Both the position numbers and the translations under genes were made by a program. A stretch of 64,000 bases of DNA from Serripes groenlandicus (lineage: Eukaryota > Mollusca > Bivalvia > Cardiida > Cardiidae), in contig JASEVX010000013.1 of NCBI GenBank assembly GCA_031761405.1, forward strand, positions 39,818,601 to 39,882,600, given 5' to 3'. Positions within the stretch are counted from its first letter, which is position 1. The number at the start of each line of letters is the position of its first letter. This document shows, piece by piece, positions 1 through 11,425 of this stretch. A model generated the notes under the pieces. That model was not told the DNA's origin and ran no database searches. It worked only from the letters and a program-made list of their open reading frames with translations.

Positions 1-62
1 GTTTTCAAAAAGCTGTCTGCTGCAGAGGCATCAGAAAGCGTCTATATGAGGGAAAGGGTTAA
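1..62 (-). mobile_element. TTAA MITE, partial copy cut by window edge
   Basis: Only the last part of a piggyBac-like MITE is present. It shows CTGCTGCAGAGGC, then GCGTCTATATGAGGGAAAGGG and a terminal TTAA at 59-62. Confidence 0.8.
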
Positions 63-136
63 ATCCTTTCCTATCTGCAGACGAAAAAAGAGTAGAAATT
101 GCTCATAATGTTCAACCCTTTTAAATAATTATATAG

Positions 137-307
137 TTAGCCCTTTCCCTCAATAATTGAATGGATAACCTATGACTAAAAGTGGAAAACATTGTGGCAA
201 AAGGAGAAATTGCTCGTTTTGAGCAATTTCTTATTTTGTCACTATGTTTTCAAAAATCCATCTGCTGCAGAGGCATCAGAAAGTGTCTATATGAGGGAAA
301 GGGTTAA
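137..307 (-). mobile_element. TTAA MITE, internally deleted
   Basis: It starts TTAGCCCTTTCCCTCA and ends GAGGGAAAGGGTTAA. Most of one arm is missing, since the end jumps straight to the ATTGAATGGATAACC core. The central hairpin (AATTGCTC / GAGCAATT) is kept. Confidence 0.8.
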
Positions 308-671
308 ACTTGTCCGAAGCAGTCACCCAATGGAAAGTCAAAATTCAGCTGCTGAAAACAAGACAAATAAAGAAGAAGATGTTGTTTGGGTTAATTTTCA
401 AGTAGCTTCTTAATACAAGTTGGCTGCTTAACAGAGTTGACGCATTATACAAGTTTGATTGTACTTTCATTTTTTAACATTTTCTATGTCTTTGCCTATA
501 GCTAGATGTTTTGAAAGTCCACTGCTGCAAATTTGTTGAATGTGCGAAAGACTAGTTTAAGCATCTTTTAAACTAAGAAAGATCTTTTAAATGGAATATA
601 GATTACACTTTAAGACTGATCAATGGCAACCCTATTTTGAATTAATATACATTGATATGTCTTAATTTACC
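308..671. other. Non-coding, decayed MITE remnant
   Basis: I see no gene. Bases near 495-555 (GCTAGATGTTTTGAAAGTC then CTGCTGCAAATTTGTTGAA) are a decayed right arm of the TTAA MITE. A C-rich run lies near 670. Confidence 0.5.
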
Positions 672-899
672 CCCCCCTCCCCCTTCCCTGCATACAACAA
701 CTCAGCAGCAGAAGACTTTGATTAATTAAGGTAAATTTATGGAAAATCTCTTTTAGGGAATGTTTAATTATTGCCATAGAGTTGAAATAATTGTGGAAGA
801 AGGAGAAATTGCTCATTATGAGAAATTTATCCTCGTGCCACAATGTTTTCGAAAAGTTTTAGAGGCGATGAAATATGTCTACATGACCCAAAGGGTTAA
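672..899 (-). mobile_element. Old, degenerate TTAA MITE
   Basis: The landmarks are in order but diverged: ACAACAACTCAGCAGCAGAAG, GAGAAATTGCTCATTATGAG, GCCACAATGTTTTCG and a final AAAGGGTTAA. Confidence 0.65.
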
Positions 900-1279
900 C
901 CAGGTATCTATGTATACCTCTTGCACATTTAAATGGCACATGTTCAATATGTAAAAAGATCTGTTTACATTGAAATATGATTTTTATACAGAATGAATCA
1001 TCAGGCACAGTTTTAACAATCTCATTAAAATCAGACAAAATTACTTTGCTGTGTGTATATTGAATAAGATGATACAGCTTAAAAGGTCGACTCAAATTTA
1101 CCTTTATCATTTAAATATTCATGAGAAAATGCTTGTTAACCAACGTTCTGTTCAGCTGTCAATATGGTTACTATATTATAGGAACACTCGGCCATCACAG
1201 CTTCTTTATCTCGGTTTTTTATATAGGTTATCTCCCCTGTTGATACCTAACAATTTTGCAGGCGATAATTTGATTGTTG
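900..1279. other. Non-coding, nothing recognised
   Basis: Only short chance ORFs without domain-like composition occur here, and no repeat family was recognised. Confidence 0.4.
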
Positions 1280-2312
1280 GCAACAAGACGAATGTTTGAC
1301 GCAAAGCATCAAAGAGAAGTCGCAATATTTTGTTGCACATGAAGAAATAAGAAAAAGCAACATTTAAATTATTTCTCAAACTGTAAAATCATGACTTTAG
1401 AGTACTTTTATATTACAAAAATTTAAAGTCAATTTTTTGTTAGGCAAAGATATTTAAAAGAACATTTATGGTACATTTTAAGACACTATTTTGTTAAACC
1501 TTACCCACATACAACAATTCTGCAACAAATGTCATTCAAAGCATTTACCGGTATTCAAAAATAAGGAGACTCTCTATAATTGAAAGAACAATTATAATTA
1601 TAATTGAATGAAGTTGAAAACAATTCTACTTTTGCCACAATGTTTTCAAAACATATTAGCTGCAGAGGTGCCTGAAAGTGTCTGTATGAAATACAGTTCA
1701 GTTAATCTGATCACACTTTGTTTGTAAGAACCAGAGGATTTCATTTCATTTAAGTTTTCTTGGAAGTTTTCTTGAAGTTCATATCGCATCAGTATTAAAA
1801 CATGTTGTCAGCTAGGCAAAATACACCGAAATCATGTTTACCGCGATATTCAAGTAGAACGAATCAACTAGACGACGTAATTTATCTTGATACATATATT
1901 TCTGTGGTTTAAATCTTTTCATGTTTGCATTTTGCAATGACAATTGTTCTCAAAGTTAACTTTGAATCAAGTATGTGCAATCATAAACGAAACTTTCAGC
2001 GATATTTGCGAAAAACAAAATGCATAAATGAATGAAAATAAAATATGATCGAACACGACAAAAAACAACTATTAGGAGACCGACAGACGGAGTTTTCATC
2101 ATGCAAGATAGTACAATAGGAAGATATTATACTCAACATGAAAGTCAGATTATTAAAAACAATTAAGCAAATGAATAGTTAGGATGATTAAAAAAAGTGA
2201 GATGTTATCTATGTGTAAAATGATAACAATGAATATCTATAAATAGACTATAGATGAATGGTACTGTCTTTTGTTTTAGCTCCTCCTAACTTTATTTGGG
2301 AACCAGAACATT
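1280..2312 (+). repeat. Dispersed repeat, copy 1 of an inverted pair
   Basis: Blocks at 1283-1360 and about 1690-2312 reappear as reverse complement near 26080-26155 and 24597-25080. Shared landmarks include GCAAAGCATCAAAGAGAAG, AAAGTTAACTTTGAATC and TAGATGAATGGTACTGTC. A TTAA MITE interrupts this copy at 1493-1708. No transposase-like ORF is visible. Confidence 0.65.
1493..1708. mobile_element. Degenerate TTAA MITE
   Basis: It begins TTAAACCTTACCCACATACAA and ends near CAGTTAA, with CACAATGTTTTCAAAAC and GCTGCAGAGG between. It sits inside the dispersed repeat around it. Confidence 0.6.
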
Positions 2313-2414
2313 TACTGGTATTCAAAAATAAGGACACTCTCTATAATTGAAAGAACAATCATTGAAAGAACAATGTTTCAAACTTTTCCTGTAGTTCAAA
2401 GGATTATTATGCCG

Positions 2415-2690
2415 GCTGTTAATTCAGGAGTTCCCTATAACCCAAGCTCGGCCAACATTATTTCATACAGTTGACATAAATCAAAGACACAAGTCAATGC
2501 CACAAGCGTTATTTGTTTTCCATCAACGGGCTATCAGTCTATATGGAAAACAGCCAGTTGCATGGAAAGACTGTTTGTGCTGAGAACTCTGGTGTGAGAA
2601 ATCCAGGAAAAACATTGGTAGGTGAAACTGGCTGCTGTGTTATGACTGATATATTGTTATAAAAGGTGTTAAACCCCACTCAATCAACTG
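2415..2690 (+). mobile_element. tRNA-derived SINE, 5' end decayed
   Basis: It matches the SINE at 16071-16370 through CCCAAGCTCGGCC, CAACGGGCTATCAGTCTATAT and GAGAACTCTGGTGTGAGAAA. It has the same tail (tatgactgatatattgtta, then gtgttaaaccccactcaatcaa). The pol III A and B boxes are mostly lost. Confidence 0.65.
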
Positions 2691-2920
2691 TTCAAAACAG
2701 TTTTTAACCCTTCACCACAAGTACATGTAGATGTTGTTGCTACCTGGGTTTACCCTCACACTCTACTTCTTGAGCAATTTTTTTTAGAAAAATAAGCTGA
2801 TGACTTTTGCCAAAAGATTTTCAACTCTTATCCAATAGCTATACTTTCATTTTCCATATTATTTTGCTAGATGCTTTCAGATTTGGCTGCTCATGATATT
2901 TGTTTTATATACCTGTGTAT

Positions 2921-2926
2921 TTTAAT
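2921..2926 (-). promoter_or_regulatory. Candidate polyadenylation signal of gene C
   Basis: On the minus strand this reads ATTAAA, a common variant signal, about 47 bases past the gene C stop. No closer AATAAA was found. It is suggested by position only. Confidence 0.35.
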
Positions 2927-2972
2927 TTGAACTTTAGCCCTGATATTAAAATAAATTCCTCAAATATTTTTT

Positions 2973-4229
2973 TCAATGTTTCGGTTGTCTTCTCCACGCG
3001 GAGGAAGCTCCTTGTCTCGGAGACCCTTGATCACCAGTGTATGCACCTCTAATATTGGTCATCTGCGAGCCTGGTTTCCTCGGAGACTGAGTTCTAGGCT
3101 TAAATCGTCTTTGTTGGTTCCTTTGTGTGGGCAAAGGTTTCTCCTCTGTTCCGCCTTGTCTGATTTCTTCAGACTCTTTCAATTTTTTCTCCAGTTCTTG
3201 TATGCGCATTTGATCTACATTTAAATTTGTTTGAAACCATTTGTTCTCCTCTTCCAGCTTGTCCACCTTTTTTTCAATATTTTTCATTTCCTGTGAATGT
3301 TTATAAGCATCCTTTGCCATTACATTTGTCTTTCTTTTCTCCTCTGAGAGTTTTTTACCTTTATCATCTTTCTCTTCCATGAGTTTAACAATGACTTTAT
3401 CCAAGGGAAACTTTCTGTCTTTTTCCGGAAATAAATTCAAGCACTTCTGTACCATTTTGATGCTTTCCTCTCCATTTTCTTTGTTTTTCTTTTCCTGTGA
3501 ATTATTATAAGCATCCTTTGCCATTTCATTTGTCTTTCTGTACTCCTCAAATTTTCTACTTTTGTCAGCTTTCTCTTCCATGAGTTTCACAATGATTTTA
3601 TTCAAGGGAAACTTTCTGTCTTTTTCCTGAAATAAATTCAAGCACTTCTGTACCATTTTGACGCTTTCCTCTGCATTTTCCTTGTCTTTAATCATTTGTT
3701 CAATGTTTTTCATATCCTGTGAATGATTATACATATCATTTGCCATTTGATGTGTCTTTCTGACCTCCTCTGAGAGTCTTTTACTTTTGTCAGCTTCCTC
3801 TTCCATAAGTTTTTCAATGATTTTATTCAAGGGAAACTTTCTGTCTTCTTCCGAAAATAAATTCAAGCACTTCTGTACCATTTTGACGCTTCCCTCTCCA
3901 TTTTCATTGTCTGCAATCAGTTTATCTATGAGTTCATTAATCATTTTATATGTAATACCCATCTGACAAAGATTTATGTCTGGTTCCGGCACTGATTTTG
4001 TATATTCTAACAGTTTAGCATACATATCCTGCATTTCACTATTGTCCTCTGTTTGATCAGATTCAATCGAAGAGTTAAGTTGGCTGTCCGCATCGCCGCC
4101 TCCCTGGACTTGTTCAATATCCCCATCAACATCATTGTTGGCACCCATTTGAACCGAATCATTGTTTTCTGTTTCATTTATTTCACTCTCTCGTCTCATT
4201 CTGTCGTAGAATATTTCGCCATCTTCAAG

Positions 4230-4268
<39 letters not shown>

Positions 4269-4717
4269 TGATCCACTCAAATCACTTGCATCACTATTGT
4301 CATCATCAAACACAGAGTCATCATCATCATTCGACATCTGAGCATCCTGGTTCTTATCATTTCCTGTATCAACTTCTATGTCAGCTTGTTCAGACACATC
4401 CTTACTGTCATCTTCATCAGGACCAGTACTAAACTCATGTTGAAAAGGCTGTCTTGGGCTTTCAATGATGTGTATTGGACTCATGCATTTATCTGCAAAT
4501 TGTTTTCTGATGGTTTTCATATCACAAGTGTCTCCGTCTTGTTCATCGACATTGTAATAGTCTTTCTGATCGTCTTTTGGGTCAGTTGTTTCACTTTTGA
4601 AATTAACCCTTTTTCTCGCAGGGTTTATTGAACTGTTGGCAGATGTTGAAATCAGAATGGATATTGGTACCCTGGTTTTGTTCATTGGTTCCTGTTTTGG
4701 TAGATCGGAGGATTTTT
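2973..4717 (-). CDS. Gene C: acidic coiled-coil protein, terminal exon of a CARD/coiled-coil paralogue
   Basis: A single long exon runs 581 codons to a TGA. The longest ATG-started product is 570 aa from 4685, but the frame stays open upstream to a good acceptor (TTCCATTGCAG) at 4718. That acceptor is phase 1, as for exon 3 of genes A and B, so the exon is probably internal-to-terminal rather than a whole gene. Seen in order: a polar N-terminus, a long Asp/Glu region with an unbroken Asp run near residues 140-152, a segment like the shared central region of A and B (YAKLLEY then MINELIDKL), and three tandem 66-74 residue repeats starting near residues 263, 335 and 403. Each repeat has MVQKCLNLF followed by EDRKFPL or EKDRKFPL. 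A Lys/Glu coiled coil and a basic Arg/Gln/Pro tail follow. Function is unknown; a scaffold or adaptor role is inferred from the paralogues. No CARD exon was found upstream in the window. Confidence 0.8.
4231..4269. repeat. ATC microsatellite coding for poly-Asp
   Basis: Thirteen ATC-type triplets on the plus strand are read on the minus strand as GAT/GAC Asp codons inside gene C. Copy number may vary and so change the length of the acidic run. Confidence 0.9.
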
Positions 4718-5225
4718 CTGCAATGGAAGAGTAACCTTGATATTATTCTTTAGTAAAGTCCAGAGCTCTAGACAGGAAGATTATTTTACATACCCAAATC
4801 CTTATTTGACTCTCAAATCCTGTGTTGTGGGTGCTCAAAACAATTGTCTCAATGAGACAGTCATTTTGAGTACTAACAGCATAGGAATTATTTACAGAGA
4901 TGATGATGGGAAAGACCAGTTTACTCCTCCTTATCTTATCCTCTGAAGCCTATCATGCGTATAAAGCCCAGTTCTCCAAAAATGAAACAAGTTGGATCAT
5001 GTGTGAGGGCCAGAACAATTAAGATTCTTTTACGTCATGACACTTCCGGCTCAAATGAGATGCGCCCTGGCAATGCTATTACCCTAATTGCACCATTTAT
5101 TTTCAAAGATAATGGATGTTGTTCATTCTATTTGAAGCCTATTATTCTCAGCTTTCAGTAGCATTTCTTACAGTACGCTGTGTTCTTTATATTATTGCTA
5201 CATACTTTTTACGTTATGATTTTTT
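4718..5225. other. Upstream of gene C exon; repeat fragment, no gene
   Basis: Bases about 4795-4945 match 9250-9420 (CAAATCCTGTGTTGTGGG and GGGAAAGACCAG, then CTCCTTATCT), so this is dispersed repeat. I saw no CARD-like exon on the minus strand. Confidence 0.5.
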
Positions 5226-6088
5226 GGGCCAATTTTCAAATAATGTAGCAGAAATGTTCCTTGGGTAACCCTCTATCAGATTCATTCCGGCCATGTTGAT
5301 TGGTCAAAAAACATGGCTGACAGATGGCGAGGTTATTTTTGCCTTAGTCTCAGATTGATCTTTAAATAAATTTGAAGTAATGTTCCTTGGGTGACCCTAT
5401 ATCAGAATTCTTCAAGCCATGTTGATTGGTGTAAAAACATGGTCGCCAGAGCGCGGGGCTTTTTGCCTTATATGGCTTTAGTTAAAACTTAAAAAATCTT
5501 CTCCTCCGAAAGTGTCTGGCCGATTTTCAAATAATTCGAAAAACATGTGTGCCAGGGGGAGGAGTTGTTTTGCTTAATATGGCTATAGTGAAAACTTAAA
5601 AATATTTCGCCTCCAAAAGTTTCAGGCCGATTTTCAAATAATTTTTAAGAATTGTTGCTAGGATGACCCTCTATCAGATTCCTTCAAGCCATTTTGCCTA
5701 ATATGGCTATAGTGAAAACTTAAAAAATCTTCTCCTCCGAAAGTGTCTGGCCGATTTTCAAATAATTTTGCAGAAATGTTCCTATGGTGATCCTGTATCA
5801 GATTCCTTCAAGCCATGTTGATTGGTAAAAAAATATTTCCACAAGATGGTGGGACTATTTTTGCCGTATATGGCTATTGTGAAAACTTTAAAATTCTTCT
5901 CTTCCCAAACTATTTGGCCGATTTTCAAATAATTTTGCAGAAATGTTCCTTAGGTGACGCTTTACAAGATACATTCAAGCCAAGTGATTGGTTAAAAAAC
6001 ATGGCCACCAGGGGGGCGGGGCTGTTTGGAGATTTAATTTTTGCCTAATGGCAGTGGAGCGATTGGCCCTCTTGGGCCTCTTGTTTAA
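5226..6088 (+). mobile_element. Hairpin-tailed non-autonomous repeat with internal repeats
   Basis: GGCCGATTTTCAAATAAT recurs at about 5520, 5628, 5750 and 5916, with a variant at 5231. Each is linked to GAAATGTTCC, a GTGACC-like block, TTCAAGCCATGTTGATTGG and a TGGCTATAGTGAAAACTT block. The right end is GATTGGCCCTCTTGGGCCTCTTGTTT, a short GGCCC hairpin plus CTCTTGTTT, shared with the elements ending near 15224 and 60142. The left end is uncertain. Confidence 0.55.
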
Positions 6089-6269
6089 TAGTATAATAAA
6101 TCTACTCGATAATATTATTCTTTTTTACAACCTGTGTGCATAGATATAAGTCTCCTGCGTAAAGCCGACCTTATATCATGTGATGATATTTGAACGCATG
6201 TTTTAGTGACATTTAGTGACATTTCATTTTCTGCTGACTGGGAAAAATAAAATAAACATGGCAGACTCT

Positions 6270-6485
6270 TAACACTTCAATAATGGATAGTTTAAAAAAG
6301 ACTGAAGGAGGCAAAGCGTCAACCTTGACAGGGACTGGTCCATCGAGATCTGAGCGCCAACCTTGACAGGGACTGGTCCATTTGAGCTAAAGCAGTTTCA
6401 ATAATGGATAGTTTAAATAGACTGGAGGAGGCAAAGCCACAACCTTGACAGGGACTGGTCCATCTGAGCTGAAGCAGTTTCAAAG
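6270..6485. repeat. Short local tandem duplication
   Basis: CAATAATGGATAGTTTAAA occurs at about 6278 and again about 111 bases later. AACCTTGACAGGGACTGGTCC occurs three times. I see no coding potential. Confidence 0.7.
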
Positions 6486-6683
6486 CAGCTCAAAAGAGGC
6501 CCCGAGTTCAAGTTTCAATATAGAGTCTTTACTGATCCTTTCGGGAGATGAATTCGGACATAACAAAAAAAAAATTCCATGGTTGATGCATTGGCTAAGA
6601 GAGTAGATGTTTGTATGAATATGATGAAGAGAGTTGTCACAATTATCCTTACGACGGGGATTGTGTATCAAACTACATTGTGC

Positions 6684-8166
6684 TGCTACATATTGTAACT
6701 ATATCTTGTAACTACACCTTGTAACTTTATATTGTGACTACATCTTGTGACTAAATTGTGTAACTACATCTTGTAAATACACCCTTGTGACAACATCTTG
6801 TAACTAAATCTTGAAAATACATCTTGTCACTAAATATTGTGACTACATCTTATAACTAAATCTTGTGACTACATTTTGTAACTTAATATACATCTTGTAA
6901 CTACATCTTGTAACTAAATATTGTTGCTACATCTTGTAACTACATCTTCTAACAAAATCTTGTAACTAAATCTTCTAACAAAATCTTGTAAGTACATCTT
7001 GTGATAACATCTTGTAACTACATTGTGTACCTACACATTGTAATTACATCTTGTAATTATATATTGTGACTACATCTTGTAACTACATATTGTGACTAAA
7101 TCCTTTATCTAAAATTTGTGATTACATCTTGTAACTACATATTTTGACTACATCTTGGGAATACATCTTGAGACTAAATCCTTTAGCTAAATCTTGTGAT
7201 TACATCTTGTAACTACATATTTTGACTACATCTTGGGACTACATCTTGTAACTACATCTTCTAACCAAATATTGTGACTACATCTAGTGACTACATATTG
7301 TGACTAAATCTTATGATTATATCTTGTAACTTCATATCTTGACTACATCGTGTGACTACATCTTGTAACACCATCTTGTGACTACATCTTGTTATTACAT
7401 CTTGTGATTACATCTTGTAACTACATCTTATAAATACATTTTGTAACTACACCATGTGACTACATCTTACAACTTAATATATTGTAACTACATATTGTGA
7501 TTACATCTTATGACTAAATCTTGTAACTACATCTTGTGACTACATCTCACGACTACATCTCATCTTATGACTACATCTTGTAACTACATCTTGTAACTAA
7601 ATCTTGCAACTACATCCTGTACCTAAATTGTGTGCCTACATATTGTAACTACATCTTGTGGCTACTTCTTGTAACTAAATATTGTAACTACTTCTTATAA
7701 TTACATCTTGTAACTTCATCTTGTGACTACATTTTGTAACTAAATATTGTAACTACATCTTGTGACTAAATCGTATAACTATATCTTGTAACTGTATCTT
7801 GTAACTACATCTTGTAACTAAATCTTGTGGCTACTTCTTGTAACTACATCTTGTAACTACATCTCTACCTCTTGTAACTGTATCTTGTAACTATATCTTG
7901 TAACTACATCTTGTGGCTACTTCTTGTAACTAAATCTTGTAACTTCTTCTTATAATTACATCTTGTAACTTCATCTTGTAACTATATCTTGTAACTAAAT
8001 CTTGTGACTAAATCTTGTAACTAAATCTTGTAACAAACTCTTGTAACTACATCTTGTAACTATATCTTGCAACTAAATATTGTAACTACATATTGTGACT
8101 GTTTCTTGTAACTACATCTTGTAACTGTATACTGTAACTACATCTTGTAACTACATCTTGTAACAG
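6684..8166. repeat. 13-bp minisatellite array, about 1.5 kb
   Basis: The unit is close to ACATCTTGTAACT, repeated over 100 times with many single-base changes (AAATCTTGTGACT, ACATATTGTGACT and others). The right part is more regular than the left. It lies in the gene C to gene A interval. Confidence 0.9.
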
Positions 8167-8299
8167 GATGTTAATACAACTTTTTTGCTTTAACTCACCC
8201 ACATCAATCGCTTAAACCCACATCAATCGACCATGAATTGTTATAAGATTATCTCTCCTTGAGTTTCATATATATACTACCATAGCAGTTTTTCGGTTA

Positions 8300-8525
8300 T
8301 TAACCGTTTCCAACATACAACAAATCTGCAGAAGACGACTGAAAATATTTGGGTTTAATATGAAAAACTTCTCTAAACGAGAGTACAGTCATTGAATAGA
8401 GTTGAAAACATTCTGTCAAAATTAGAAATTGGTTATCTTGAGCAATTTCTACTTTTGTCAGAATGTTTTCAAGAGTCGTCTGCTGAAGAGGCATCAAGAA
8501 GCATATGTATGCGGGAGAGGGTTAA
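8300..8525 (-). mobile_element. TTAA MITE, diverged copy
   Basis: TTAA occurs at both ends (8300 and 8522). It starts TTAACCGTTTCCAACATAC and ends GCGGGAGAGGGTTAA. The central hairpin is weakened. Confidence 0.75.
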
Positions 8526-8585
8526 GACCCTTCAGATGTTCAATTGAGCCATTTCAGCTTTACATGAGGGGCATGTTTCATGCTC

Positions 8586-8815
8586 TTAAACCTTTCCCTC
8601 ATACGGCAATTCTGCAGCAGACGACTTTGAACGTATTTTGTCAAAAAATAGAAAATCTCAATAATTGAATGGACAACCTATGACAAAAAGTGGAAAACAT
8701 TGTGGCAAAAGGAGAAATTGCATGTTTTGTGCAATTTCTTCTTTTGTCACTATGTTTTCAAAAAGCCGTCTGCTGCAGAGGCGTCCGAAAGCGTCTATAT
8801 GAGGGAAAGAGTTAA
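8586..8815 (-). mobile_element. TTAA MITE, young copy
   Basis: TTAA occurs at both ends. It runs from CCTTTCCCTCATACGGCAATT to GAGGGAAAGAGTTAA and belongs to the CCCTCATA subfamily. Confidence 0.88.
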
Positions 8816-9240
8816 ATACTAAACCTTTTCCGGCTTGCAGACAACTTCTGAAAACATTGCAGCGATTTCTCGTTTATAGCTGCACTGGCTTTTGTCGTCT
8901 GTGCATGCATGCATCAATTTTTTGCTTCAAACTTCTCTGTAACCACTGAACGAATTGGCATGAAACTTCACAGGTAGCATTCTCTCAATATCCTTTCCAA
9001 AATTCTTTCAATTTTTCAGATCCATGCTGAAATATGGTTTCAATGGCAATGGAAAGAAAAAAAACTAAAAAAATATCTCATCCTAAACCAGTTGGCCGAT
9101 TTTCAAAGAAATCGGATTCCTTCAAGCCATGTTGATTGGTCCTCTATGAGATTCCTTAAGGCCATGTTGATTGGTCCTCCATGAGATTACTTAAGGCCAT
9201 GTTGATTGGTGGAAAAAGATGGAATCCGCCGTGGTTAACG
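8816..9240. other. Truncated MITE and bivalve-type repeat remnants
   Basis: A MITE left arm (TTTTCCGGCTTGCAGAC) is broken near 8870 by a repeat carrying GCATGAAACTTCACAGG. At 9118-9205 a 35-bp unit with GGCCATGTTGATTGGT occurs three times. No gene is seen. Confidence 0.5.
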
Positions 9241-9560
9241 TTTCACATCATGAAATTCTTACTTGACCATCAAACCCTATGTTGTGGGGGTACTCAAAAG
9301 AATCGTGTCAGTGAGAAAATACTTTTTAGAACCAACAACATAGGGCTAAGTTGAGTCATACACGTGATATTGATGGGAAAAGACCAGATTACACCTCCTT
9401 ATCTAGTCCTCTGGTGGCGGTCATGCCATGGTGAAGTACCCTAGGTCAAGGCACATTTCCTAGCCTAGAACTCGGGAATAAGATAAATTTCACTGTGATC
9501 AAAATCAAATTATGTTGAAAACGGCATAAATAGCTCCAATAAAACAAATGAAAAAACAAA
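9241..9560 (+). repeat. Dispersed repeat plus SINE-like tail
   Basis: It matches 4795-4945, then carries GTCATGCCATGGTGAAGTACC, GGCACATTTCCTAGCCTAG and a decayed tail of GTTGAAAACGGCATAAA, then CCAATAAAACAAA. This is the third SINE-like family seen also at 50515-50700. Confidence 0.55.
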
Positions 9561-9876
9561 TTCTAAACAAAATTTACAGGTAGCAGAATAAGGGATATGT
9601 GCCATAGTTTTTTTCCTTTCAATTTATCATGATAGACCTGTCACTGGGGTAATCACTGAGAGTTTAAGGCCCCCTTATAGATTTGAGCCGTGTCTCGCGA
9701 GTTTGGGTCTTGCTTAAATGCATCCGGGTACAGTGAAGACTTGGGTAAGCCTTAGCATCTGTACACAGTCTCATCAGAGTCTTCACTGTTTGCCTGTACG
9801 TTACATAGACATAAATGCATCGTCTTACCCAAAACTAGATTTTGTAGCCCCCTGTGGTTTGTATGCCAATGTTGAT
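9561..9876. other. Non-coding, nothing firm
   Basis: AGTGAAGACT and its complement AGTCTTCACTG occur about 50 bases apart, and similar pairs occur near 51240 and 53830. This suggests an unrecognised palindromic repeat. Confidence 0.35.
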
Positions 9877-10081
9877 TTAACCCTTTCCCCCATACAGCAA
9901 AGAAGACGACTGAAAATATATAGGCAAATAAAAGTATAATTGCCTAAAAAAAGTTGAAAACATTGTGGCACATGGAGTAATTGCTCATCATGAGCAATTT
10001 CGCCTTTTGCCACAAGGTTTTCAAAAGTCATCTGCTGCAGAGACGTTAGTCAGAAAGCGTATATTTTTGACAAAGAGTTAA
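9877..10081 (-). mobile_element. TTAA MITE
   Basis: TTAACCCTTTCCCCCATACAG begins it and AAAGAGTTAA ends it. A clear central hairpin reads AATTGCTC / GAGCAATT. Confidence 0.82.
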
Positions 10082-10439
10082 ATCATGCACAAATTGAGAG
10101 TCGATAGCAACCCCATATCGCTAGACACGGCTCATTTATAGATCAACCCTTACCCTGCTGGATACCCGGCATCAGAAATCACCACCCTTGATTTCTGACA
10201 AGTTCTAACTGATTTTTTACTAAATATTTATAAATGAGTTGCAAACAATGCAGACGAAGATTTGTTTGCATAAATGTACAGGCTGGTCTTGGTCTTGCAG
10301 TGTGGACAATTGAAGATGAAAATTGGGCGAAAACAGTTACATGCAAAATGTTGTTTATAATGTTGCGTAAAGCGGAACAAGGGTTAAAGTAAATATTTTG
10401 TTAGATGGCATGTTACCACACAACCTTGGAGTGGCCATA
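10082..10439. other. Non-coding, nothing recognised
   Basis: No open frame of protein-like composition and no familiar repeat end was seen. Confidence 0.35.
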
Positions 10440-10690
10440 GGGTTTTAAGAAGATTATTCTTGACAGTGGCTCAGAGGGTAATTTTTTGGGGTTTAAATTT
10501 GGAGTCAGGTGTTCAGAGTTTGGTTCCCAGTTCTGCTGTGTCACGGTCATGGTGGAGTGCCCTTGGGCAAGGCACATTTCGTTGCCTAGTACTGGTTTGT
10601 TTACCCAGGGAATTGTTGCCATGATATAACTGAAATATTGTTAACGGTGTAAAATCCCAATAAAACAAAACAAAAATTGGGGTTTTAAAC
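10440..10690 (+). mobile_element. SINE-like element, third family
   Basis: It contains CATGGTGGAGTGCCCTTGGG, CAAGGCACATTTCGTTGCCTA, GATATAACTGAAATATTG and a tail of CCCAATAAAACAAAACAAAA. It matches 50515-50700 closely. Confidence 0.65.
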
Positions 10691-10734
10691 ACCCTTTTAA
10701 ACATTATTTCAGTTATGTCACGGCAGCAGAGCGC

Positions 10735-10890
10735 TTATTAATGATCCCTGTGTTAATAAACCAGTACTTTGCTAGGAAATGTGCCTTGCCTTGTCCTTGG
10801 GCACTCCACCATGACCCCGCCACTCGATATAACTGAAATAATGCAGTCAAACCCCCAATATAATATTTGACCGATATAAAACAGGGTATG
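10735..10890 (-). mobile_element. SINE-like fragment, inverted
   Basis: Reverse complement of the same family as the preceding element: CTAGGAAATGTGCCTTG then GGGCACTCCACCATGACC. The two lie close together head to head. Confidence 0.5.
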
Positions 10891-10959
10891 CTTTCCATTC
10901 TGCAAACAATTTTTTAATACTGCCAAACATGGGACTGCTGAACAGTAGTGGCTGCTTTA

Positions 10960-11163
10960 ATAACCCTTTCCCTCATATAGACGCTTTTTGAAAACATAGT
11001 GACAAAAGAAGAAATTGCTCAAAACGAGCAATTTCTCCTTTTGCCACAATGCTTTCCACTTTTAGTCATAGGTCATCCATTCAATTATAGAGATTTTTTA
11101 TTTTTTGTCAAAATATGTTCAAAGTCGTCTGCTGCAGAATTGTCATATGAGGGAAAGAGTCAA
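10960..11163 (+). mobile_element. TTAA MITE with internal deletion in left arm
   Basis: ATAACCCTTTCCCTCATATAG jumps to GACGCTTTTTGAAAACATAG, so the CTGCAGCAG block is missing. The right end is ATGAGGGAAAGAGTCAA. Confidence 0.8.
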
Positions 11164-11425
11164 ATAACCTATGCCTTGCCAATGGGCTCTCTTCCATGAA
11201 CGTCATGAGTGGGGATCAAACTCTTACAGAGGTAGAGTGTGGGCCTCATGATCCATAGGTCCTGAGTTTGATAACTATAAGACAGTAGGTCTGAACATTT
11301 TGGATCTACCCTTACACTTGACAGAGGAACTGTTTGATTTTCTAGGTAACAGATATCGAGAGTTGTAAGTAAATATGTTCAACCTAGGAAGATTCATCCT
11401 AATTCTAAAAGGTAATCATTTGTTG
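11164..11425. other. Non-coding, possible decayed SINE head
   Basis: GGTAGAGTGTGGGCCTCA followed by GTCCTGAGTTTGATAAC resembles a decayed tRNA-like A and B box pair. It is weak. Confidence 0.3.

Noticed and set aside
192..413. Small ORFs ending in motifs like SVYMRERVK
   Set aside because: The same peptide ends recur across the window (also 15383, 43554, 47199) because they are the translated arm of the TTAA MITE.
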